Of a stretch of 13,544 bases of DNA, positions 7,053 to 13,544 are shown piece by piece (the first letter of the stretch is position 1; every line of letters begins with the position of its first letter). The notes beneath the pieces were generated by a model that was given only the letters and a program-made list of their open reading frames with translations, was not told the origin of the DNA and made no database searches. Position numbers and translations under genes: made by a program. The DNA is from JBIKLM01 sp044375105 (GTDB lineage: Bacteria > Planctomycetota > UBA1135 > GCA-002686595): positions 1 through 13,544 of the forward strand of contig JBILNK010000115.1 of the NCBI GenBank assembly GCA_044375105.1, given 5' to 3'.

Positions 7053-8717
7053 TCAGCTTCCCGCCGCGCCCGGACAACCCCCGAGGGGCGTCCCGTAGCC
7101 GCCGCCGCCCGGGGTCTCGGCCCGCAGCTCCCCGCCGCTGGGCAATTCGGCGCGGTCGACGGGCTCGAGCACACGCCAGGGTGCCTCCCGGGCGGCGCGC
7201 ACGGAGAGGCCCCCCGGGGCGCCGGGGGCGCCGCCGTCGAGTCCGGGCGGCCCGCGCCGCTGGCGGCCGCCGAGCCAAGCCACTTCGACCGGGGCCAGGA
7301 AACGCAGTTCCTTGACGATGCCGTCGCCGCCCGCATGGCGGCCGGCGCCCCCCGAACCGCGCCGGACCGTGGCCTGCAGCACCCGCACCGGGAAGGTCCG
7401 CTCCAGGGCCTCGATCGGCGTGTTGCGCGTGTTCGTCATGTGGCTATGGCGCGCCGAGACCCCCGGCCCGCCGGGGCCGCCGCCGGCGCCGCCGCCGATG
7501 GTTTCGTAATGGGTGAAATCGCGCTGCCCGAAGCTCAGGTTGCTCATCGTGCCCGCCGAGCAGGCCGGCAGGGCCCCGGGCTCGAGCGCGGCCAGGGCCC
7601 GCAGCAGCAGGTCCACCAGCCGCTGGCTGGTCTCGGTGTTGCCGGCGGCCACCGCCGCGGGATACCGGGCGTCGAGCAGGCTGCCCGGGTCGGTCAGGAT
7701 CTCGACCGGCGCCAGCACCCCGGCGTTGGTGGGCGTGCCGGGCGGCAGCAGCAGCCGCAGGGCGTAAAAGACCGCGGACTCGACCACGGCGCGCGGCGTG
7801 TTGAGCGGGCGCGCCACAGCCGCCGCGCTGCCGCGGAAGTCGGCCCGCAGACCGCCCGGGCCGTGCTGCAGGTCGAGGCGCAGCTCGGCCCGTTCGGCGC
7901 CCGGCAGGTCGAGCTCGTCGACGACCTGCACACGCCCGTGCGGCAGCCGCGCGAGCCGGGCCCTGGCCAGCTCGGCGGTCCAAGCCAGCTGATCGGCGGC
8001 GCGCTCGAGCAGGGTCTCGGCGCCGTAGCGTCCCGCCAGTTCGAGCAGCCGCGCCTCGCCCAGGCGGTTGCTGGCCCACTGGGCCAGCAGGTCGCCCTGG
8101 CGTTCCGTGGGCACGCGCACGTTGGCCAGGAACAGCGACAGGAGCTCGCGATCGAGCCGCCCCCGGCGGACCAGCTTGACCGGCGGCAGGCGCAGCCCCT
8201 CCGCATGGATCTCGCGCGCCGGCCCCATGGACCCAGGGAACGGGCCGCCCACGTCCGCATGGTGGGCCCGATTGCACACGAAGGCATCCGGCGCCTGGCC
8301 GGCAGCGCGCTCCGGGCGCAGGAACACCGGCGAGACCAGGGTCAGGTCGGGCAGGTGGCTGCCGCCCTCGAAGGGATCGTTGAGCAGCACGGCGTCGCCC
8401 GGCTCGAGCGCAAACTCCGGCTCGCGGGCGGCGCGGGCCAGCACCGCGGCCACCGAGCGCGGCGCGGCGCCCAGGTGCACCGGCAGGTGCGCGGCCTGGG
8501 CGATCATGCGACCCTGGGCGTCGAACAGGGCGCAGGAGAAGTCGCGCCGCTCGACGATGTTGGCCGAGAAGGCCGAGCGCACCAGGCGCGCGCCCATCTC
8601 CTCGGCCACGGCCGCGAACAGGTGCTGGAACACCGGCACCTCCAACGGGGCGCGCACGGGGCCGCCCGGCGGCGGCGCGCCGGCGGCGAGTTCTTGCGGG
8701 CCGGAGGCTGCCTCCAC
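7053..8717 (-). CDS. hydantoinase B/oxoprolinase (HyuB) family protein
   Basis: Member of the HyuB family, whose proteins usually act with HyuA as ATP-dependent hydrolases of cyclic amides (N-methylhydantoin, 5-oxoproline, or acetone carboxylase subunits). The product is 554 residues, full length for HyuB. Typical blocks are NDPFEGGSHLPDLTLVSPVF (113-132), RAHHADVGG (150-158), NTRNTPIEALE (429-439) and the C-terminal GGGGYGTP (537-544). A Gly/Pro-rich stretch occurs around 408-420. The GTG at 8717 lies 5 bases after the gspK stop, with GAGGAG about 11 bases upstream, which suggests coupling. HyuA is normally adjacent or fused but is absent from this window. The substrate cannot be assigned from sequence. 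The position behind secretion genes is unusual. Confidence 0.9.
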   Translation of the reverse strand: MEAASGPQELAAGAPPPGGPVRAPLEVPVFQHLFAAVAEEMGARLVRSAFSANIVERRDFSCALFDAQGRMIAQAAHLPVHLGAAPRSVAAVLARAAREPEFALEPGDAVLLNDPFEGGSHLPDLTLVSPVFLRPERAAGQAPDAFVCNRAHHADVGGPFPGSMGPAREIHAEGLRLPPVKLVRRGRLDRELLSLFLANVRVPTERQGDLLAQWASNRLGEARLLELAGRYGAETLLERAADQLAWTAELARARLARLPHGRVQVVDELDLPGAERAELRLDLQHGPGGLRADFRGSAAAVARPLNTPRAVVESAVFYALRLLLPPGTPTNAGVLAPVEILTDPGSLLDARYPAAVAAGNTETSQRLVDLLLRALAALEPGALPACSAGTMSNLSFGQRDFTHYETIGGGAGGGPGGPGVSARHSHMTNTRNTPIEALERTFPVRVLQATVRRGSGGAGRHAGGDGIVKELRFLAPVEVAWLGGRQRRGPPGLDGGAPGAPGGLSVRAAREAPWRVLEPVDRAELPSGGELRAETPGGGGYGTPLGGCPGAAGS

Positions 8718-8722
8718 GCCGA

Positions 8723-10327
8723 TCAGCGCTCCTCGTCGGGGAAGTCGACGATTTCGTAGGGCCGGTAGTCGAGGCCCTCCCAGCGCTCGATCGGCACGAT
8801 CTCGACGCCCTCCTCCGTGGCCCGCCGCCAGACGGTGCAGCGCACCGTGCGGGTCAGGTTGAGGCCCGACTGCTCGAATTTCTCCTGGTCCTCGCGGCTG
8901 AGCCCCAGGCCCTCCTGATCGGCGCCGCGCCCGGTGGCGCGCCGCGCGGTGACGTACACGCTGAACACATCGCTGGTGACCCCCACCATGCGAGCGACGT
9001 CGGCCTGGGCCTCGGGGGTCAGCTGGTACCAGGAATCGAGCTCGAGCAGCTGGTCGATGTTGGTGAAGATCTGGCGCTCGAGGATCTCCTCGCCGTATTC
9101 GTCGAGGACCGGCTCCTGCTCTTCTTCCCCCTGCTCCGGCTGGACCTCTTCGTTGCGGTATTCGATGACTTCGTCCCAGAACTTGCTGGGCACGTAACGA
9201 TCGTCGAACAGGGCCTTGAGCACCACCGGCGGGGCCGTGTTGAGGTTGATCGCGCCCAGCACCGCCTGCACCCCGCCGTTGGCGCCGCCCTGGACCTGCC
9301 CGGTGGTGCCCGAGGAACTGAGCGTCTGGGTCATCGATCCGTCCGGGCCGCCCGTGGTCTGGCCGCTGGGCGCGCCGGCGCCGCCTGCCCCGGCCGCTGG
9401 GCCGCCCGCTCCCCCGCCAGCGCCCGCTCCTCCGCCCGCGCCCCCGGCGCCCCCCCCGGCACCCGGCACGCCCTGGGCCCCGGCTCCGGGCGCGTTCAAG
9501 CGCTCCTGGCGCTGCGTCAGCGTCTCGAGCGAGCTGACCATGGTCAGGTAGGAGGCCAGCGAGTGGACGATCTTGTCGTCCTTGTCGCGATAATCGCGGA
9601 AGTGGCTCTCTTCGAAGGGCTCGATGCCAGCGAACTCGCGGATCGTCAGCGGCATGCCCAGATCGCTGCGCTGCGGATCGTCGGTGACCAGCGAGGGCTT
9701 GGGCAGCGGCGACTCGCGGCGGCGCAGCAGGGTGTCGCGGATCATCTGGGCCATGTCCTGGGCCTTGAAGTTCTCCACGTCCTCGCTGGTGCCTTCGCGG
9801 TACAGGTCGATCACGCGCACGACGCGTTGGAAGGCCTTCTCGGCCTCATCGGGATCGACGCTCAGCATGGCCAGCACGTTGAGCTTGCTGTTCTCGTCCT
9901 GGACCAGGATGCGCAGCGGGATGCGGTTGATCTCGGTGCGCTGGGGTCGGGCCCACTCGTCCTGGCGCGAATCGCTGGGGGGTTCCTGTTCACCCCCGGC
10001 GCCCGGGTCGCCGCCCGGCAGGGCCCCGCCCCCCGCTCCGCCGCCCAGGCCGGGCAGGCTGGGCATGGCCCCCGCCGCTCCCCCGGGACCGGACTGGGCC
10101 GCCGCCTCCGCGTCCCCCACCAGCTGTTCGAAGACCTCCAGGAAGGCCGATTCGATGGCCATGTCCATGGATGTTCCGGAGACGTCGTTGACCGCCACCT
10201 GCATCGAGGTGCGCGTGCCGATGCCGATCTGCCAGACGATCAGCACCAGCACCATCAGCACCAGCATGGACAGCATCAGGGCCGCGCCGGAGCGCGGACC
10301 GCCGCGGAAAGGCCTGTGGAGTCGCAT
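8723..10327 (-). CDS. gspK: GspK-like minor pseudopilin of a type II secretion system, with glycine-rich insertions
   Basis: GspK sits at the tip of the type II secretion pseudopilus in the inner membrane and periplasm. The product is 534 residues; typical GspK is about 300-350. Basic residues 1-13 are followed by a hydrophobic helix (15-36) preceded by RSG, as in GspK prepilins, which lack the usual Glu5. The diagnostic blocks are QDENSKLNVLAML (143-155, like the GspK DE-GK-N-N motif) and INLNTAPPVVLKALF (360-374, the classic NLNTAP helix-hairpin-helix block). Extra length comes from Gly/Pro/Ala-rich segments at about 78-113 and 280-330 and an acidic stretch at 393-416. The ATG at 10327 is chosen because it sits just before the basic/hydrophobic N-terminus. 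It follows the secretin gene after 161 bases. Confidence 0.82.
   Translation of the reverse strand: MRLHRPFRGGPRSGAALMLSMLVLMVLVLIVWQIGIGTRTSMQVAVNDVSGTSMDMAIESAFLEVFEQLVGDAEAAAQSGPGGAAGAMPSLPGLGGGAGGGALPGGDPGAGGEQEPPSDSRQDEWARPQRTEINRIPLRILVQDENSKLNVLAMLSVDPDEAEKAFQRVVRVIDLYREGTSEDVENFKAQDMAQMIRDTLLRRRESPLPKPSLVTDDPQRSDLGMPLTIREFAGIEPFEESHFRDYRDKDDKIVHSLASYLTMVSSLETLTQRQERLNAPGAGAQGVPGAGGGAGGAGGGAGAGGGAGGPAAGAGGAGAPSGQTTGGPDGSMTQTLSSSGTTGQVQGGANGGVQAVLGAINLNTAPPVVLKALFDDRYVPSKFWDEVIEYRNEEVQPEQGEEEQEPVLDEYGEEILERQIFTNIDQLLELDSWYQLTPEAQADVARMVGVTSDVFSVYVTARRATGRGADQEGLGLSREDQEKFEQSGLNLTRTVRCTVWRRATEEGVEIVPIERWEGLDYRPYEIVDFPDEER
9338..9490 (-). repeat. glycine/alanine-rich low-complexity segment within gspK
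   Basis: About 50 codons (residues 280-330) are almost only Gly, Ala and Pro, with short GAGG/GGAG units. On the plus strand the DNA appears as an extremely C-rich run (cccgcc/gccccc units). It separates the N-terminal half from the NLNTAP domain. A similar shorter segment encodes residues 78-113 (about 9989-10096). These are flexible linkers rather than exact tandem repeats. Confidence 0.8.
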
Positions 10328-10469
10328 GGTCAGCGTCTGGGTCGGCGCCTGTGACGATCGCCGCGCGCCAGTCTTCCACGGCGGCGCGGGCGGCGGAAGG
10401 CCTAGGGCCGGATCGCGGGGGCTGCGGCCTGCGGCGGGCGCCCTGGGGCCGCTGCGACGCTGCGCTGGA

Positions 10470-10485
10470 GGCCCGGCGCCGGGCC
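10470..10485. repeat. perfect 16-bp palindrome just after the secretin gene
   Basis: ggcccggcgccgggcc is identical to its reverse complement. It begins 3 bases past the secretin stop codon, in the 161-base spacer before gspK. In RNA, the GC-only sequence would form a short hairpin of about six pairs with a minimal loop, or a dimer. With no T-run it is not a standard terminator. It could protect the upstream message end or lower gspK expression relative to the secretin. Confidence 0.6.
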
Positions 10486-10488
10486 GGC

Positions 10489-12093
10489 TCACAGGCTCGA
10501 ACCGAAGTCGGTGCCCTGCAGGATCCGCGGCCGGATGAAGAACAGCACGTTGGTGCGCTCCTTGCGCTTGAGGTCCGAGCGGAACAGCAGCCCGAGCAGC
10601 GGGATGTCGCCCAGGATCGGCACCTTGCGCTCCTGGTCGACCTCGCGCTCGGTCTCGAGGCCCCCGATCACCAGCGCCTGCCCGGGTTCCAGGTAGACCA
10701 CCGTGCGCGCCTGGCGTTTGGCCAGCAGCGGCGAGGAGAACTGGTTGCCCTCGGCGTCGAAGAAGGCGATCGCGGTGCCGATCTGCTGGCTGGCCTCGAT
10801 GTACAGGTTGAGCGCCAGGGTCGAGGTGCCCACCACCCGCGGCGCCACGTACAGCTTGATGCCGACCTCCTTGAACTTCAGCGAGGCGTTGAAGTTCTGG
10901 TTGATGCCCGAGAGCCCCGAGAACTCGAAGAACGGGATCTCGCGCGTGTCGAGCACCTCGGCCACGCCGCCCTCGCGCACGGCGATCTTGGGGCGCGTGG
11001 TGATGTTGACGTTCTCCCAGGTCTGGATCGCCTCGAGCACCGCGCTGATCGCCACCCCGTCGGTGATCGTGCCGATCGACAGCAGGGCCTCGTTGGCCTC
11101 GGTCTGGTTGGGCAGGCTGTAGCCCAGGCTGTCGACGAAGGTCCCCGGCGGGAAGTCGAACAACACGCCGCCGCCCGGACCGCGCACGCCATAATCGAGC
11201 TGTTCGGTGTTGGTCACCTCGACCACCGTGGCCTCGATCTCGATCTGGGGCACCGAACCGGCGAAGAGTTCGATGAAATCCTGCATTTCGGCCAGCACCT
11301 CTTCGCTGCCCGTGACCACCAGCCAATCCGCGATCATGATGTCGATCGGCGGGGTCGGCGCGTTGTTCGAGGGCGTCGAGAAGTTCTGGTACTGCTCGAA
11401 GTCCCACTTCTCGAGCAGCACGATGCGCGCGCGACCGGGCTCGATCGGCGCCAGCTGCACCGGCTTGGGCTCCGAACTGGCCTCCAGGATCGTGTAGTCG
11501 ATGCCGAGGTCCGAGGAGAGCAGCAGCAGATTCAGCAGCTTGCGGCCGCGGCCGGCTTGCAGCGGGAAGGGCTTGGTCAGGCTGCCGTCGGGATGCACCA
11601 TCAGGCGCTCGCCGAAGCGCACGAAGGGGTTCTGCTCGAAACTCTCGGGGCTCGGCCGGTCCCCCAGGCCGAGCCGCGGCAGGGCCAAGGCGTCGCCGGC
11701 CGGCGTCAGGTCCGGCAAGCCGTCGCTCTGACCCGCCGGCGGCGGGGTCAGCGGCGTCGCGGCCAGGCCGCTCGCCGAGCCCAGCGGCGTTCCCATGGCC
11801 GTGGGCATGGACGAGCCCGGCAGCTTGGGCTGGTTGGACCCCGCCGGCAGCAGGGGATCGGCGTTGTCCGTCTCCTCGACGACCTCCGCCTGCACCGGGG
11901 CCACGCTGCCCTGGCGGATCAACTCGCGCAGCTCCTCCAGGGAGCCGCGCTTTTGCGGGCCGCTCTCCGGCGGTGCCTGCGCCGATTCCGGGGCGCTGCG
12001 GCAAGCCGCCAGCAGCAGGCACAGGCTGAGGGCCGCTCGGCCCGCGGGGGGGGCTGGACGGCCGCGGTGGAGCGGCGCCGGTCCTTGGTTCAC
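10489..12093 (-). CDS. gspD: secretin lipoprotein (GspD-like, type II secretion outer-membrane pore)
   Basis: Forms the multimeric outer-membrane channel through which folded proteins leave the cell. The product is 534 residues. The N-terminus has a hydrophobic segment ending in a lipobox, LAAC, with Cys31, so it is probably a self-targeting lipoprotein. Residues 32-150 are Pro/Ser/Ala-rich and probably disordered. N-domain-like sequence runs from about 155 to 290 (including IDIMIADWLVVTGSEEVLAE). The secretin domain starts at IEIEATVVEV and contains VAPRVVGTSTLALNL and the hallmark VPILGDIPLLGLLFRS (491-506), then RTNVLFFIRPRIL (513-525). The GTG at 12093 overlaps the preceding stop by 4 bases (GTGA). 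The neighbouring GspK-like gene supports type II secretion; a PilQ-like or other secretin role is less likely. Confidence 0.87.
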   Translation of the reverse strand: MNQGPAPLHRGRPAPPAGRAALSLCLLLAACRSAPESAQAPPESGPQKRGSLEELRELIRQGSVAPVQAEVVEETDNADPLLPAGSNQPKLPGSSMPTAMGTPLGSASGLAATPLTPPPAGQSDGLPDLTPAGDALALPRLGLGDRPSPESFEQNPFVRFGERLMVHPDGSLTKPFPLQAGRGRKLLNLLLLSSDLGIDYTILEASSEPKPVQLAPIEPGRARIVLLEKWDFEQYQNFSTPSNNAPTPPIDIMIADWLVVTGSEEVLAEMQDFIELFAGSVPQIEIEATVVEVTNTEQLDYGVRGPGGGVLFDFPPGTFVDSLGYSLPNQTEANEALLSIGTITDGVAISAVLEAIQTWENVNITTRPKIAVREGGVAEVLDTREIPFFEFSGLSGINQNFNASLKFKEVGIKLYVAPRVVGTSTLALNLYIEASQQIGTAIAFFDAEGNQFSSPLLAKRQARTVVYLEPGQALVIGGLETEREVDQERKVPILGDIPLLGLLFRSDLKRKERTNVLFFIRPRILQGTDFGSSL

Positions 12094-12563
12094 AGAAGGA
12101 GGCGGGCGTCCTCGGTCACATCGGGCACGCTGCGCCCGTCGCTGTGGCTGATCGCCTTCCAGATGCTGCAGTAGCCGCGCTGCTCCATCACCCGTCCGCA
12201 GGCGCCGGCCACCCGGTTGCGGGCGCGGGTTTTGAGCTGGATGCCTTGCGGGCTATCCGGGTCGATGCGGTCCCTGCGCAGCTGCTGCATCTCGGCGGTC
12301 GCTTCGAACAGGCGCGTGAAGTCGACCCGCGCCGGGTTGGAGAGCTGGGCCGGATCGCGCAGCCCCACCAGATTGTCCTCCGGGCGGGCCACCCAGCCGT
12401 TCCCGACCGCGCTGTCGAGCTCCCCCGGGGCCTCCGCGGACCGCCCCACCAGGACCGCTTCCCAGGCATTCGTGCGCGGCCGCGAGCCGGGCGGGCAGCG
12501 ATCCTGCGGGGTGGCCGAGCCGGCCAACAGCAGCACGAAGGAGAGCAGCAGGGGTAAGTCCAT
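12090..12563 (-). CDS. small exported protein of unknown function, coupled to the secretin gene
   Basis: I do not recognise a family. The product is 157 residues from ATG 12563. It opens with MDLPLLLSFVLLLAGSA, a hydrophobic signal peptide with little positive charge and a likely cleavage site near residues 17-20. The mature part has three cysteines (23, 122, 132), an Arg-rich middle region (LRRDRIDPDSPQG, then KTRARNRVAGACGRVM) and a C-terminal RGYCSIWKAISHSDGRSVPD. Its stop overlaps the secretin GTG (GTGA), so the two are almost surely translated together. It may be a periplasmic accessory of the secretion apparatus or a secreted product. No Shine-Dalgarno is seen. The codon pattern and the coupled stop make it a real gene. 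Confidence 0.78.
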   Translation of the reverse strand: MDLPLLLSFVLLLAGSATPQDRCPPGSRPRTNAWEAVLVGRSAEAPGELDSAVGNGWVARPEDNLVGLRDPAQLSNPARVDFTRLFEATAEMQQLRRDRIDPDSPQGIQLKTRARNRVAGACGRVMEQRGYCSIWKAISHSDGRSVPDVTEDARLLL

Positions 12564-13391
12564 GGAGGGTTGCTCCGCGCGCGGCGGAGGCGGGTCGAAG
12601 GCCGGACTGTGAGGCGCCGGACGTCCGCCGAAGCGGGCCGGGGCCAGGGCTGTCGGGGCGGGGGTTGGAAAGGGGGGGGACTGAACGGGCGATGGACTGG
12701 GCCGGCGGCCGTGGCAGCCGGGGGGGCGGATCTGGGGGGCTGGCCCGCGACGCTCCCAGTCTTCGTCGGGGCGTTGGCCCTGGACGCAGCCGTGCGGAGC
12801 CGGGCAGCGGCTCGGCGCCCGGGCTGGCAGGCTCGGGAGGGCTCCCGCAGGGCGCTAGGGCGGACGGCTCGGGCAGCTCGGGCAGCTCGGACGGCGGACC
12901 GGGACTGGAATGCGGTCTGTGCGGGCACAGCGCTGCGCTGGCAGGGCGCCTGAGGGCCGGGGACCCCGGGAGCCGAGCCCCTGGCTCCGAGCAGCGCCCG
13001 CGGCGCTATCGGGAGACCCGTGGCAGGACTTGAACCGGGGCTGCGGCGTGGGGTCGCAGCGGTCGAGTTGTTCAGGGTCGAGGGCCTGGGCCACGCGGGC
13101 CGGGCTCTCCACCCTGCCAGAGGATAGGCAGCGCGGGCCAGGGAAGCGACCCGCTAGCGGAGGCCCCGTCGGGGGATTCCCAGCTCAGGGCGCCCGGGGC
13201 TGGGGCCGCGAGGGGGCCGCCCGGGGAGCGGTGCGCTGCGCCCAGGCAGCCCCGGGGCGCCGGCGGGAGCCCTACGGCGCGCCCCCCGCCGAGGGGTCGG
13301 TCCCCCCGCGCCGGCGCACCTCCGCGGTAAGGCCGGGGGTCGGCGAGTCCACGCATCCGGGCCCGCGAGAGCGCGGCCCCGGAGCACCGCG

Positions 13392-13415
13392 CGGGTCGAA
13401 GGCCCGAACTTTTTC
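13392..13415 (+). terminator. plus-strand intrinsic terminator-like hairpin in the gene-free right end
   Basis: cgggtc (13392-13397), loop gaa, ggcccg (13401-13406) form six pairs, one of them G-T, followed by aac and ttttt within 13407-13415. The layout is that of a rho-independent terminator read on the plus strand. No plus-strand gene is recognised upstream of it, so its function is unclear. Confidence 0.35.
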
Positions 13416-13504
13416 CTTCCGGCCTCAACCCGGGCCGCTCGATGGGCCCCTCGCGCGGGAGCGTCGCAGCTCCGCCCCGACCGCGCGCAACCGACGCCGG
13501 AGGC

Positions 13505-13538
13505 CTGAACGGCGCTGGGCCGCGCGGCCGCCGTTCAG
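13505..13538. repeat. perfect 10-bp inverted repeat at the right window edge
   Basis: ctgaacggcg (13505-13514) and cgccgttcag (13529-13538) are exact reverse complements around a 14-base GC-rich loop. The loop region itself carries the palindrome ggccgcgcggcc (13518-13529). The arms can extend outward by three more pairs (ggc with gcc) if two bases bulge. It could be an operator, a hairpin terminator without T-run, or the end of an element cut by the window edge. Confidence 0.6.
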
Positions 13539-13544
13539 CGGCCG

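Larger units (their letters stand above)
12564..13544. other. 981-base stretch at the right end with no supported gene
   Basis: Open frames exist on both strands only because stops are rare at this GC content. Their products are Gly/Ser/Arg/Pro-rich and match nothing I know. The stretch holds a G-run around 12658-12680, a short gctcgggca direct repeat (12867-12891), a tRNA T-loop-like sequence on the minus strand near 13021-13040 without matching stems, a plus-strand terminator-like hairpin (13392-13415) and a perfect inverted repeat (13505-13538). It should contain the promoter for the secretion genes, but I could not identify it. Confidence 0.5.

Noticed and set aside
2035..8759. Long plus-strand open frames, for example 2035-4170 and 5619-8759.
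   Set aside because: They lie antisense to clear minus-strand genes (phoH, cdsA, purA, hyuB). They are open only because stops are rare at this GC content and match no family.
12867..12891. Short direct repeat gctcgggca (two full copies plus part).
   Set aside because: Too short and GC-biased to be distinguished from chance in this composition.
12570..13033. Plus-strand open frames upstream of the secretion genes (12570-12953 and 12665-13033).
   Set aside because: The products are Arg/Gly/Ser-rich, with no recognisable domain, no ribosome-binding site and codon choice unlike the sure genes. The first has a short hydrophobic stretch, but that is not enough to call it.
13019..13120. tRNA-like signal on the minus strand: GGTTCAAGTCC near 13023-13036 and a 7-bp match tggcagg (13021-13027) with cctgcca (13113-13119).
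   Set aside because: The T-stem next to the loop does not pair (CCCGG against CCTGC), the 7-bp match overlaps the T-arm instead of lying outside it, and no D-arm or anticodon arm can be drawn. It could be a chance match or a decayed tRNA.
13072..13428. Minus-strand open frame of 118 codons at the right end.
   Set aside because: Low-complexity Pro/Gly/Arg product without family resemblance; it contains the terminator-like hairpin.

Overview
This is a very GC-rich bacterial window. All ten recognisable protein genes lie on the minus strand, so the genome reads right to left here. Several genes use GTG or TTG starts, and clear Shine-Dalgarno sequences are rare. Single-copy housekeeping genes (purA, uppS, cdsA, phoH, ybeY) show this is chromosomal DNA. 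The diverged CDP-diglyceride synthetase signature, the YbeY metal site ending in Asp instead of the third His, and the long low-complexity insertions fit a deep-branching, high-GC group. Planctomycetota is my best guess, but this rests on recall of family variants, not on a search.

In transcription order, 13544 to about 12564 holds no gene I can support. It does contain a plus-strand terminator-like hairpin and a perfect inverted repeat at the window edge. Next comes a type II secretion-like block: a small exported protein of unknown function (12090-12563), a lipoprotein secretin (GspD-like, 10489-12093) overlapping it by 4 bases, and a GspK-like minor pseudopilin (8723-10327). A hydantoinase B/oxoprolinase-family gene (7053-8717) starts 5 bases after gspK, with no HyuA partner in the window. 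purA (5703-7010) follows after 42 bases.

A 491-base gene-free stretch (5212-5702) then separates the two gene groups. It carries an intrinsic-terminator-like hairpin with a T-run and, further on, a candidate promoter. The second group is uppS, cdsA, phoH and ybeY (1773-5211). It covers the undecaprenyl carrier lipid for the cell wall, CDP-diacylglycerol for phospholipids, a PhoH-family ATPase and an rRNA-maturation endonuclease, with phoH and ybeY overlapping by 8 bases. After another 359-base gap comes a FliA/WhiG-type sigma factor (10-1413) with an unusual Ala/Pro/Arg-rich N-terminal extension of about 210 residues, which contains a 4-copy 15-bp tandem repeat.

I see no phage, insertion sequence, CRISPR array, rRNA or convincing tRNA. 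The most unusual items are the extended sigma factor, the compact D-K secretion pair coupled to an unknown small exported protein and a lone HyuB-family gene, and the structured gene-free right end.
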